Part shown: positions 18,638-28,597 of the stretch, one piece after another
Layout: each line of letters begins with the position of its first letter
Numbering within the stretch: position 1 is the stretch's first letter
DNA from: Hydrogenophaga sp.
Lineage (GTDB): Bacteria; Pseudomonadota; Gammaproteobacteria; Burkholderiales; Burkholderiaceae_C
Assembly (NCBI RefSeq): GCF_019635465.1
Contig: NZ_JAHBZK010000003.1
Coordinates: forward strand, 124,001 to 188,000
Direction: 5' to 3'
Length of the DNA stretch: 64,000 nt
Made by a program: the position numbers and the translations under genes
Notes under the pieces: model-generated
Told to the model about the DNA's origin: nothing
The model's database searches: none
The model's input: the letters and a program-made list of their open reading frames with translations, nothing else

Positions 18638-18790
18638 GGCGCGATTGTGGCGCGGCAATTGTGGAAAAAGCCCCGAAACGCCCGTCATCACGCACTTCCA
18701 TCGCGCATCAAGCTGCGTTATGGTGCGCCGCAAAGGGGGTGCTCTGGCACCTCTGGCGTTGAACCCCCATACCCCCCAGGAGGTCTTTGC

Positions 18791-21178
18791 ATGAGCAAAC
18801 GGCCACTGCTGTCCGGCACGACAACCCGCACCCAGGAGGTGCGCCCCGCCGGCGTGGGCGAAGGACGTTTGCATGTGCCACACGGCCTGCGCCAGGCACC
18901 GGTGCTCGACCTCATGTGCTCGCACTTCGTGCTGACGCTGGCGGCACGCCAGGGTCCGCGTTTCAATGTGCGGCGCGACCTCAATACGCTGTTGTCGCTG
19001 GCGGGTCGTCACCTGGTCTGGCCGCACACCGTGCTGCAACGTCTGCGCGAATTCCTGCAGCGCCGTTGCCGGGACAACGACCTCTGGAGCGGTCACGACA
19101 AACTGGCCACCGGCGCCTTCATGGACCGCTACGGCGTCTGGCGGGGTCCTTATGAAGAAGGCACGCTGTTCTTCTACCTCGACGAATACGCCAAGGAAGC
19201 CCCCAAGGACTTGCTGTCGGTGCTGGCCGTGACGGGCGACTGGCTGAGCCAGGCGCTCAAGAAGCAGAGCACCCTGGTCGAGAAAAACATCGACGCGCTG
19301 GCGGGCTTGCTGCAGTTGAACCGCGCCGAGCGTGCGCTGCTGCTCTACGGCACGCTGGCGCGGTACCAGCGCGACCTGCGCTCCATCCTGGTCGAGTTCA
19401 AGGTCAACAACGCGCCCGAGGCCTATGCCGCGATCGCCGACGTGGCTGGCGTCAAGGCCAGCGAAGTGGGCGAGGCGCTGCGCGCCGGTTCGCGCCTTGA
19501 GCGCATCGGCATGGTCGAGAACCTGATCTCCGAGCACAACATCACCGATCTGGCCGACCTGATGAAGGTCAGCGAAAAGCTGCCGCCGGTGCTCATGCGC
19601 GAGTACCGCTCGCAAAGCGAGCTGATGGCCGTGTTCACCCGGCCGGCGGCCAAGTCCACGCTGCTGCCGACCGACTTTGACTACGTGGCCGATGACGTGC
19701 GCCTGCTCTGCGGCCTGCTGCGCGAGGCCGTGGCCCGCAAGGAGGCCGGCGTCAACGTGCTGCTGTACGGCCCGCCCGGCACCGGCAAGACCGAACTGGC
19801 CCGCGTGGTTGCCAATGCAGCGGGGCTGGCCTTGTACGAAGTGGAATACGCCGACCGCGACGGCAACGCCCTGTCCGGGCGCGACCGCTACCGTTCACTG
19901 CAGATCGCGCAGGTGTTCCTCAAGGGCACGGCGCAGTCGGCCCTGTTGTTCGACGAGGTCGAAGACGTCTTCCCGCCCATCTCCAGCGAGGCCGCGCAAT
20001 TCATGGCGCGCGCCGAACAGGTTCCCGCCCCGCACAGCCATTCGGTCAGCGGCAAGGCGTGGGTGAACCAGGTGCTCGAGTCCAACGCGGTGCCCACCAT
20101 CTGGATCACCAACCGCATCGAACAGATCGACCCGGCCTTCCGTCGCCGGTTTGCGTATCACCTGGAGCTCAAGAGCCCGCCGCCCGGTGCGCGCGAGCAA
20201 CTGGTGCGCAAGACGCTCGATGGCGTGCAGGTCAGCGATGCCCTGGTGGCCCGGCTGACCGAGCGCAAAGGGCTCACGCCGGCACAGATCCGCACCGCGG
20301 TGCGTTTTGCGCAACTGGCGGCGGCCCCGACCCGCACCGCCGGGCGCCGCAGCACCAAACAGGCTTCTGCGCCGGTGCTCGACGACCTGATCGAGCGCCA
20401 GCTGCGCCATGCAGACCATGCGCTGGGTCGCGCGCCCGACTCGGTGGCCCGGCCCAGCGTCACGCAGTACAGCCTGGACATGCTCAACGTCGAGTCGCGC
20501 CACCCGGTGCCGCGCATCATCGAGGCGCTCAAGGCCCGCGGTCACGGCTGCCTGTGTTTCCATGGCGCACCCGGCACCGGCAAGACGGCGCTGGCCGAGC
20601 ACCTGGCGCAGCAGCTGGGGCGGCCCTTGATGATCCGGCGTGCCAGCGACCTGGTCAGCAAATTCGTGGGCGAGACCGAGCAGCACATGGCGGCCATGTT
20701 CCGTGACGCCGAAGCCGAAAGCGCGGTGCTGCTGCTCGACGAAGCCGACAGCTTTCTGCAGGACCGCCGTGGCGCGCAGCGCACCTACGAGGTCACCGAG
20801 GTGAACGAGATGCTGCAGGGCATGGAGCGCTATGCGGGCATCTTCATCTGCACCACCAACCTGATGGACAGCATCGATCAGGCGGCGTTGCGGCGCTTCA
20901 CCTTCAAGATCCACTTCAAACCGCTGACGCGCGCCCAGCGCGAGACCATGTTCGTGGTGGAGGCGCTCGAAGGCGACCACAACCGCCTGGACGACGGCGT
21001 GAAGCGCCGTCTCGGCTTGCTGGAGCAGTTGTGCCCCGGCGACTTTGCGGCCGTGAAGCGCCAGACCGAGATCCTGGGCACCACGATGGCGCCGGACGAG
21101 TTTCTGGACCAGCTCGAGGCCGAGCACCGCATCAAGCCCGAGGTGCGCGAGTCGCGCTCGATGGGCTTCATGCACTGA
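18791..21178 (+). CDS. Tandem AAA+ ATPase of unknown function
   Basis: A 795-residue protein with a roughly 300-residue N-terminal region of no recognised fold, then two AAA+ modules. The first has Walker A GPPGTGKT (327-334), Walker B LLFDEVEDVF and a later ITNRIEQIDPAFRRRF sensor/arginine-finger-like region. The second has GAPGTGKT (592-599), LLLDEADSFLQDR and FICTTNLMDSIDQAALRRF. Both sites look intact. The ATG at 18791 follows a strong AGGAGG site; the much longer upstream frame is a shadow of ilvA. The layout recalls Cdc48/ClpB-like remodelling machines, but there is no ClpB middle domain. It is monocistronic, ending at a terminator. No substrate or partner can be named. Confidence 0.85.
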   Translation: MSKRPLLSGTTTRTQEVRPAGVGEGRLHVPHGLRQAPVLDLMCSHFVLTLAARQGPRFNVRRDLNTLLSLAGRHLVWPHTVLQRLREFLQRRCRDNDLWSGHDKLATGAFMDRYGVWRGPYEEGTLFFYLDEYAKEAPKDLLSVLAVTGDWLSQALKKQSTLVEKNIDALAGLLQLNRAERALLLYGTLARYQRDLRSILVEFKVNNAPEAYAAIADVAGVKASEVGEALRAGSRLERIGMVENLISEHNITDLADLMKVSEKLPPVLMREYRSQSELMAVFTRPAAKSTLLPTDFDYVADDVRLLCGLLREAVARKEAGVNVLLYGPPGTGKTELARVVANAAGLALYEVEYADRDGNALSGRDRYRSLQIAQVFLKGTAQSALLFDEVEDVFPPISSEAAQFMARAEQVPAPHSHSVSGKAWVNQVLESNAVPTIWITNRIEQIDPAFRRRFAYHLELKSPPPGAREQLVRKTLDGVQVSDALVARLTERKGLTPAQIRTAVRFAQLAAAPTRTAGRRSTKQASAPVLDDLIERQLRHADHALGRAPDSVARPSVTQYSLDMLNVESRHPVPRIIEALKARGHGCLCFHGAPGTGKTALAEHLAQQLGRPLMIRRASDLVSKFVGETEQHMAAMFRDAEAESAVLLLDEADSFLQDRRGAQRTYEVTEVNEMLQGMERYAGIFICTTNLMDSIDQAALRRFTFKIHFKPLTRAQRETMFVVEALEGDHNRLDDGVKRRLGLLEQLCPGDFAAVKRQTEILGTTMAPDEFLDQLEAEHRIKPEVRESRSMGFMH

Positions 21179-21197
21179 GTCGCGCTCAGCGCCCAGC

Positions 21198-21224
21198 AAA
21201 AAGGCCACCCGAGGGTGGCCTTTT
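21198..21224. terminator. Rho-independent terminator after the tandem AAA gene
   Basis: AAAAAGGCCACCC, a GAG loop and GGTGGCCTTTT form a 12-bp stem nearly identical to the one at 12991-13019. It also serves the convergent gene ending at 21242. Confidence 0.85.
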
Positions 21225-21241
21225 CATTGGGGATGCGCCGC

Positions 21242-21586
21242 TCAGTGCACGAGCGCCATCGGCTTGCTGGGCAGTTCGTCCGCGTCGTAGTCGGGGTGGT
21301 TCTCCACAAAGAAGCGCAGCTTGGCATCAAGGCGACCCAGGCGGCGGTTGGCTTCGCCTTCGTGGTGGTGCTTGGAGATCAGGCTGAACAGCTTGCCGCG
21401 CAGGAACCACAGCTCCTTGGGGGTCTGACAGGTCATCAGCGCCGCGTGCAGGCGTGCGCGAAGCGGGTCCTGAATGTCGGCCATGGCGGCATGGAACTCA
21501 TCGACGAGGTAGTCGAGTTCAAGCACCTGGGTGTCGTGGTAGCTGGGCGTCTTGCGCTTGGCCAACCAGGGAAGTCGAAAAAACAT
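21242..21586 (-). CDS. Hypothetical 114-residue protein
   Basis: The ATG at 21586 (MFFRLPWLAKRKTPS) follows an AAGGAGTG ribosome site and gives a 114-residue soluble protein rich in helices: VLELDYLVDEFHAAMADIQDPLRARLHAALMTCQTPKELWFLRGKLFSLISKHHHEGEANRRLGRLDAKLRFFVENHPDYDADELP. No catalytic motif is recognised. The frame continues upstream to 21736, but that extension is low-complexity and lies before the ribosome site. It is convergent with the AAA ATPase gene. Function unknown. Confidence 0.7.
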   Translation of the reverse strand: MFFRLPWLAKRKTPSYHDTQVLELDYLVDEFHAAMADIQDPLRARLHAALMTCQTPKELWFLRGKLFSLISKHHHEGEANRRLGRLDAKLRFFVENHPDYDADELPSKPMALVH

Positions 21587-21774
21587 TGCCGCACTCCTTG
21601 AGCCGCTTCTGTGAGCCTGCGTGTCTGGTCGGGAACGGGTCGTTCCCCTGACTCCTACATCGGCAGGGGCGCGGGCGGCTTGAGCGGCGGGAGATGTATG
21701 ACAGGCGGTAGCCCGACGGGCGGTCGGGCATGTCACACAGAGGTTTTCGGCTGGGGCGGTTTGAACTTGAGGGC

Positions 21775-23663
<1,889 letters not shown>

Positions 23664-23667
<4 letters not shown>

Positions 23668-24083
23668 ATCTGTTCCCAGGGCAGACCGTCGAAGCGCCAG
23701 CCGTTGATGCTGGAGCGCTTGAACTGGTCGTTGAGCTCGCCCTCGAAGCCATGCACCACGTGCTGCACGTCGGTGAACCCAGCGGCCTCCAGGGCGCGCG
23801 CTGCATCCAGCGTGCGCTTGCCGCTGCGGCAGATCAGCAGCACCGGCCGCCCGGTCGTGCCGGCCTCGTCGGCCACCGTGCGTGCGAAGCGCTCGGGGTC
23901 GGGCGTGAGGTCGGGGTATTCGTACCAGGGGATGTTTTCCACGCCGGGCGGGCGGCCCACATAGAGCGATTCGATCTCCATGCGCACGTCCACGAACAGC
24001 GGCGGCTCCTGGCCCGCCGCGGTGCGGCGTTCGGTCTCGGCCTGCAGCCAGGCCCAGGCTTCCTTGGGGGTCAGGTGCTTCAT
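23664..24083 (-). CDS. Single-domain rhodanese-like protein
   Basis: The 139-residue protein has the rhodanese fold with the active-site loop [22 protein letters not shown], the cysteine being the likely sulfur carrier, and the preceding [30 protein letters not shown]. Single-domain rhodaneses shuttle persulfide sulfur; the true acceptor is unknown. The start at 24083 ([13 protein letters not shown]) fits the family N-terminus; the in-frame extension to 24119 reaches into the promoter shared with the divergent metH gene. Coupled to recQ by a 4-bp overlap. Confidence 0.88.
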
Positions 24084-24154
24084 GGGCGCGTATTGTCGGG
24101 CATGCGCTGCCCCCACCACCCTTGCGGCTAGATCGCGCTTCTTACAATCGCGCG

Positions 24155-25228
24155 ATGGATTCCACCGCCACCTACACCCGCGCCCAGGCCCTGCCGGCCA
24201 TCCTCGAGCAACGCATCGCCATCCTCGATGGCGCCATGGGCACGATGATCCAGCGCTTCAAGCTCGGCGAGGCGCAATACCGCGGCGAGGGCTATGCGGG
24301 CCCCGGCGCGGTGGGTGACCGGTTCAAGGATTTTCCCAAGGACGTCAAGGGCAACAACGAGCTGCTCAGCCTCACCCGTCCCGACGTCATTGCCAGCATC
24401 CACGAGGGCTACCTCGCCGCCGGCGCCGACCTGATCGAGACCAACACCTTCGGCGCCACCACCATCGCCCAGGCCGACTACGACATGGCGCACCTGGCGC
24501 GCGAGATGAACCTGGCCTCGGCCCGCCTGGCGCGCGCCGCCTGCGACAAGTTTTCCACCCCCGACAAACCGCGCTTCGTGGCCGGTGCCCTGGGCCCCAC
24601 GCCCAAGACCGCCAGCATCAGCCCCGACGTGAACGACGCCGGTGCGCGCAACGTCACCTTCGACGAGCTGCGCGCCGCCTACCGCGAACAGGTCGAGGCG
24701 CTGATCGAAGGCGGCGCCGACGTGCTGCTGGTCGAGACCATCTTCGACACGCTCAACGCCAAGGCGGCGCTGTTTGCCATCGACGAGGTGTTCGAGGCCA
24801 CCGGTGAACGCCTGCCGCTCATCATCAGCGGTACCGTCACCGACGCCTCCGGGCGCATCCTCAGCGGCCAGACCGTGAGCGCCTTCTGGGCCAGCGTGCG
24901 CCATCTCAAACCCATGGCCGTCGGCTTGAACTGCGCGCTGGGTGCGGCGCTCATGCGCCCCTACATCCAGGAGCTGGCCAAGGTCGCGGGCGACACCTTC
25001 ATCAGCTGCTATCCCAACGCCGGCCTGCCCAACCCCATGAGCGAGACCGGCTTCGACGAAACGCCCGAGGTCACCAGCCGCCTGCTGCACGAGTTCGCGG
25101 CCGAGGGGCTGGTCAACATCGTCGGCGGCTGCTGCGGCACCACGCCCGACCACATCGCCGCCATCGAGCGCAGCGTGTCGCCGCTGGCGCCGCGCCACCG
25201 CGGCGCCTTTTACCGCGAAGCCGCCTGA
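24155..25228 (+). CDS. metH: Methionine synthase, homocysteine-binding domain only (split MetH)
   Basis: The 357-residue product equals only the first module of cobalamin-dependent Met[43 protein letters not shown] and the zinc-binding cysteines in GLNCALG and GGCCGTT. The pterin, cobalamin and activation modules are absent, and the frame ends with a normal stop (FYREAA). In Burkholderiales MetH is often encoded by two genes, usually next to each other; here the next gene is terC, so the partner half must be elsewhere. The protein would transfer methyl groups to homocysteine only together with that partner. Divergent from the rhodanese gene. Confidence 0.9.
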   Translation: MDSTATYTRAQALPAILEQRIAILDGAMGTMIQRFKLGEAQYRGEGYAGPGAVGDRFKDFPKDVKGNNELLSLTRPDVIASIHEGYLAAGADLIETNTFGATTIAQADYDMAHLAREMNLASARLARAACDKFSTPDKPRFVAGALGPTPKTASISPDVNDAGARNVTFDELRAAYREQVEALIEGGADVLLVETIFDTLNAKAALFAIDEVFEATGERLPLIISGTVTDASGRILSGQTVSAFWASVRHLKPMAVGLNCALGAALMRPYIQELAKVAGDTFISCYPNAGLPNPMSETGFDETPEVTSRLLHEFAAEGLVNIVGGCCGTTPDHIAAIERSVSPLAPRHRGAFYREAA

Positions 25229-25278
25229 AAAACCGACACCGGCCCGGGTCATTGCCGGGTCGGTGACAATCGCGCTTC

Positions 25279-25424
25279 CCTTCAAGGGGAGTAGTCGGCC
25301 CGCCACCCTGCTTGCAGCAAGGCCTCGGCGGCGCGGCGTTCTCGTCAATTCGTGCCCGGTGGCAACGCCGGTCGCCGGGAACGTCCAGCCACCCAGCGGG
25401 TGGCGGCGGCAAGACCTTGGGGTG
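25279..25424 (+). promoter_or_regulatory. yybP-ykoY (manganese) riboswitch
   Basis: The 224-bp leader before terC carries the conserved blocks of the yybP-ykoY aptamer in order: AAGGGGAGTAG (25285-25294), CGTCAATTCGT (25343-25353) and GGCAAGACCTTGGGG (25408-25422), separated by GC-rich arms that can pair. P1 is formed by CAAGG (25283-25287) with CCTTG (25415-25419). The 3' strand of the aptamer (AGACCTTGG, 25412-25420) can instead pair with CCGAGGTCT (25441-25449), which covers the ribosome site of terC, so metal binding would free translation. The family and its Mn2+ ligand are known; the switch drawn here is my inference from complementarity. Confidence 0.85.
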
Positions 25425-25452
25425 TTTGTTCAACACCAAACCGAGGTCTTTC

Positions 25453-26403
25453 ATGCAAAGCATTGCCCCACTGTGGCTGTGGCTGGTCTTCGTCGCGTTC
25501 GTCCTGGCCGCCCTGTTCGTCGATTTCGTGCTGCTGCGCAAGCAGGGCGCCCACACCGTGGGTGTCAAAGAGGCGCTCAACTGGTCCATGGTCTGGATCG
25601 CGCTCAGCTTCCTGTTCAACGGCCTGCTCTGGTGGGCCATCAAGGACAGCACCGGCTCCACCGCGCTGGCCAATGAGAAGTCGCTGGAGTTCCTCACCGG
25701 CTACCTGATCGAGAAGAGCCTGGCGGTCGACAACATCTTTGTCTTCCTGCTGATCTTCAGCTACTTCGCGGTGCCGCCGGCGTACCAGAAGCGGGTGCTC
25801 ATGATCGGCATCCTGGGCGCCATCGTGCTGCGCACGGTGATGATCCTGCTGGGTGGCTGGCTGCTGGCGCAGTTCCACTGGATCCTTTATGTGTTTGGCG
25901 GCTTCCTGGTGCTCACCGGCATCAAGATGTGGTGGGCCGCCGGGCAGGAGCCCAGCCTGGACGACAACCCCGCGCTCAAGCTGCTGCGCCGCCTCATGCC
26001 GGTGAGCGAGCGCTACGACGGCGAACGCTTCTTCACGATTGCGAACGGCAAGCGCATCGCCACGCCCTTGCTGATGGTGATCGCGCTGATCGGCGTCACC
26101 GACGTGATCTTCGCGGTCGACTCCATTCCGGCGATCTTCGCCATCACGCGCGACCCCTTCATCGTGCTCACCAGCAACGTCTTCGCCATCCTGGGCCTGC
26201 GCGCGATGTTCTTTCTGCTGCAAGCGGTGGCGGGCAAGTTCCACCTGCTCAACTACGGTCTGGCCGTCATCCTGGTGTTCATCGGCACCAAGATGATGCT
26301 GATCGACGTGTTCAAGATCCCGGTGGCGGTGTCGCTGGGGGTGGTGGTGGGCATCCTGGCCATCACCATGGTCTGGAGCGCAAAGACCGCACCGAACGCA
26401 TGA
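25453..26403 (+). CDS. terC: TerC/Alx-family membrane protein, probable Mn2+ exporter
   Basis: The 316-residue protein has about nine membrane segments and the TerC hallmarks: LFVDFVLLRKQGAHTVGVKEALNWS at the start, EKSLAVDNIFVFLLIFSYFAVP and TDVIFAVDSIPAIFAIT, with the conserved acidic residues inside the membrane. Length fits Alx (about 320). The start at 25453 follows GAGGTCTTTC; upstream in-frame starts lie in the leader RNA. Alx and related proteins are linked to manganese export and pH or tellurite tolerance, and the yybP-ykoY leader in front strongly supports manganese homeostasis here. Confidence 0.9.
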   Translation: MQSIAPLWLWLVFVAFVLAALFVDFVLLRKQGAHTVGVKEALNWSMVWIALSFLFNGLLWWAIKDSTGSTALANEKSLEFLTGYLIEKSLAVDNIFVFLLIFSYFAVPPAYQKRVLMIGILGAIVLRTVMILLGGWLLAQFHWILYVFGGFLVLTGIKMWWAAGQEPSLDDNPALKLLRRLMPVSERYDGERFFTIANGKRIATPLLMVIALIGVTDVIFAVDSIPAIFAITRDPFIVLTSNVFAILGLRAMFFLLQAVAGKFHLLNYGLAVILVFIGTKMMLIDVFKIPVAVSLGVVVGILAITMVWSAKTAPNA

Positions 26404-26500
26404 GGCCCCCACACTCCGCCGCTGCACGAGTCGCTGCCCCCGTGGGGTGCTGATCCGCCTCGCGGCGGCCCGGCGGCGGATCGGTGGTGCGCTGGCCATA
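26404..26500. repeat. GC-rich intergenic repeat of Comamonadaceae type
   Basis: The stretch GGCCCCCACACTCCGCCGCT followed by a CTGCCCCCGTGGGG hairpin, CGCGGCGGCCCGGCGGCGGATCGG-like arms and GGTGCGCTGG resembles a repeat I recall from many Comamonadaceae intergenic regions. It fills most of the gap between terC and the kinase gene and may end the terC transcript. A short related piece follows the Bug gene at 1679-1706, and a second type lies at 33914-34005. Confidence 0.4.
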
Positions 26501-26544
26501 GCGCGGCGCACCACCGTGGCACGTCCGTTGCTTCAGCCTGGGGC

Positions 26545-27765
26545 ATGCGCATCGACCTGCCCGATCTCGTCAGCACCACGGAAGCGCCATCGGCCGCCGC
26601 CTGGCGCGACCCGCTGGGCTTGCTGCTGGCCAGCACGGGGGAGGGCGTGTTCGGTGTCGACCTGGATGGGCTGTGTGTGTTCATCAACCACGCCGGCGCG
26701 CGCATGATCGGCTACGAACCCGCCGAGCTGCTGGGCTGCAACATGCACGAGCTGACCCACCACTCGCACGCCGACGGCGCGGCCTACCCGGTGGAAGACT
26801 GCCCCATCTTCAACGCCTTTCGCCAGGGCGAACCCTGCCGCATCGACACCGAGGTGTTCTGGCGCCGCGACGGCAGCGCGTTTCCGGTCGAGTACAGCAG
26901 TCACCCCATCGTCGACGGCGGCGAGGTGCGGGGCGCGGTGGTCACCTTCATCGACATCACCGAACGCCGGCGCGCGGCCGATGCCCTGCGTGCCGCCAAG
27001 AACGAGCTGGAGCTGCGTGTGCGTGAGCGCACGCACGCGCTGGAGACGGCACTGCATCAGGTGCGCGAGCTGGCCGCCCGCACCGACGCCGTTCGCGAAG
27101 AGGAGCGCACCCGCATCGCGCGCGAGGTGCACGACGAGCTCGGCAGCCTGCTGGTGGCGCTCAAGATGGACGTCAACTGGATGGACAAGCGCCTGTCCGA
27201 GCAGGCCCAGCGCCGCCCCGAAGACGCCGAGGGCATGCGCGAGCGCATGCGCTGCAAGTGCCAGAACATGAGCCACCTGATCGAGCGCGCGGTCGACAAC
27301 GTGGGGCGCATCATCACCGACCTGCGTCCCAGCATCCTCGACCACCAGGGCCTGTGGGCGGCGCTCGAATGGCAGGCGCAGGAATTCGTGGCCAGTGCCG
27401 AAATGGCGCTCGACTGGCGCATGGACGTGGACGACGCCCCCGAGCCGCCCGAGGCGCTGGCGATCGCCGTCTTCCGCATCTTTCAGGAGATGCTCTCCAA
27501 CGTCGGGCGTCACGCGCGTGCCCGTCGGCTGGCGGTGCACATCCGTCACCACGCCGGCCTGCTGCAGCTGTCGGTGCAGGACGATGGCGTCGGTGCACCC
27601 CCGCAGGCCTTCGAATCCGCCAATGCCTATGGCGTCATGGGCATGCGCGAACGCGCGCGGCACTTCGGGGGCGACATCCGGATCCACAGCAGCCTGGGCT
27701 GCGGCACGCACATGGAGCTGAGCATCGCCTTGTCCAGTGCGCCCGCGCCCGGGGAGGGCACATGA
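26545..27765 (+). CDS. PAS-domain sensor histidine kinase (NarX/DegS type)
   Basis: The 406-residue soluble kinase has an N-terminal PAS domain (LLASTGEGVFGVDLDGLCVFINHAGARMIGYEPAELLG, about 28-66, then FWRRDGSAFPVEYSSHPI and a PAC motif), a short coiled coil (NELELRVRERTHALETALHQV), the HisKA_3 phosphoacceptor box EERTRIAREVHDELG with H196, and an HATPase domain (FRIFQEMLSNVGRHARA, DDGVGAP, GVMGMRERA). It has no membrane segment, so it senses an internal signal. Its stop overlaps the start of the LuxR-type regulator (ATGA). The pair directly precedes the cyanate/nitrate uptake genes and most likely controls them. Confidence 0.92.
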   Translation: MRIDLPDLVSTTEAPSAAAWRDPLGLLLASTGEGVFGVDLDGLCVFINHAGARMIGYEPAELLGCNMHELTHHSHADGAAYPVEDCPIFNAFRQGEPCRIDTEVFWRRDGSAFPVEYSSHPIVDGGEVRGAVVTFIDITERRRAADALRAAKNELELRVRERTHALETALHQVRELAARTDAVREEERTRIAREVHDELGSLLVALKMDVNWMDKRLSEQAQRRPEDAEGMRERMRCKCQNMSHLIERAVDNVGRIITDLRPSILDHQGLWAALEWQAQEFVASAEMALDWRMDVDDAPEPPEALAIAVFRIFQEMLSNVGRHARARRLAVHIRHHAGLLQLSVQDDGVGAPPQAFESANAYGVMGMRERARHFGGDIRIHSSLGCGTHMELSIALSSAPAPGEGT

Positions 27766-28454
27766 ACAGCCAATTCAGCGAGGCCAGCCGCTTTGACTTG
27801 CTGGCCGACACCATCCGCGTGCTGATCGGCGACGACCACCGCATCGTGCGCGAGGGGCTCAAGCAGATCCTGGCCGACGCGCCCGATGTGACCGTGGTGG
27901 CCGAAGCGCAGAACGGCGAAGAGGTGCTGGCCAAGGTCTACGCGCTTGGCGGTGTCGAGGGGCTGGACCTCGTGCTGCTCGACGTTGCCATGCCGGGCAT
28001 CGATGGCCTGGACGTGCTGCAGCGCCTGCGCAAGGAGCACCCGCAACTGCCGGTGCTCATGCTCAGCACCTACCCCGAACGCCAGTACGCGGTGCGCTGC
28101 ATCCGCATGGGTGCCTGCGGCTACCTCAGCAAGAGCGCCGACCCCGACGACATGCTGCTGGCGGTGCGCAAGTGCGCCGGCGGCGGTCGCTACCTCACGC
28201 CCGCCACGGCCGAAGCGCTGGCCGCTGCCGTGGGCAGTGGCACCGCCCAGGCCGGGCCGGAGTCGCTATCGCATCGAGAGCACCAGGTTTACCGTCTGCT
28301 GACCCAGGGCCTGACCGTGAGCGAAATTGGTGCGAAGCTCGGCCTGGCACCCAACACGGTGAGCACCTACCGCGCACGCATCCTCGAAAAGACCGGCACC
28401 AAGAACGACGTCGAGCTCGCGCTGTACGCCGAACGGCACCGCGCGCAGCCCTGA
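27762..28454 (+). CDS. NarL/LuxR-type response regulator
   Basis: The 230-residue protein has a receiver domain (VLIGDDHRIVREGLKQIL, phosphoacceptor D74 in LVLLDVAMPGIDG, then LSTYPERQYAVRCIRMGACGYLSKSADPDD) and a C-terminal LuxR helix-turn-helix (LSHREHQVYRLLTQGLTVSEIGAKLGLAPNTVSTYRARILEKTG). It is the partner of the upstream PAS kinase, with overlapping start and stop codons. Candidate binding sites are the GTAGGGG/CCCCTAC palindromes before both downstream receptor genes; this is an inference. Confidence 0.92.
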   Translation: MNSQFSEASRFDLLADTIRVLIGDDHRIVREGLKQILADAPDVTVVAEAQNGEEVLAKVYALGGVEGLDLVLLDVAMPGIDGLDVLQRLRKEHPQLPVLMLSTYPERQYAVRCIRMGACGYLSKSADPDDMLLAVRKCAGGGRYLTPATAEALAAAVGSGTAQAGPESLSHREHQVYRLLTQGLTVSEIGAKLGLAPNTVSTYRARILEKTGTKNDVELALYAERHRAQP

Positions 28455-28476
28455 TCACGGATCGTCGACGCCGTTT

Positions 28477-28492
28477 GTAGGGGCGCCCCTAC
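28477..28492. promoter_or_regulatory. Perfect 16-bp palindrome upstream of the first receptor gene
   Basis: GTAGGGGCGCCCCTAC is a perfect palindrome 22 bp after the response-regulator stop. Its centre lies 65 bp upstream of the GG of a sigma-54 type promoter. A near copy with the same half-site GTAGGG lies at the same distance before the second receptor gene, which argues for a regulator site rather than a chance hairpin. Confidence 0.6.
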
Positions 28493-28547
28493 GTCGGCGC
28501 CGACAAGACTGCCGCGATTCGCCGGACGGTCGCTGCCCGGGCCGGCG

Positions 28548-28563
28548 TGGCCTGTCGATTGCA
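28548..28563 (+). promoter_or_regulatory. Sigma-54 type promoter of the first receptor gene
   Basis: TGGCCTGTCGATTGCA has the invariant GG and GC of a -24/-12 promoter with exactly ten bases between them and 9 of the 11 informative consensus positions (TGGCACG-N4-TTGC). It lies 35 bp before the start codon at 28598. Confidence 0.55.
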
Positions 28564-28597
28564 AGTCCCGACACCAGTTCAACGACGGAGGTGTCCC

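Noticed and set aside
17387-18790. N-terminal extension of the tandem AAA protein to 1263 residues
   Set aside because: The first 468 codons are antisense to ilvA and low-complexity; a strong AGGAGG site and ATG at 18791 mark the real start.
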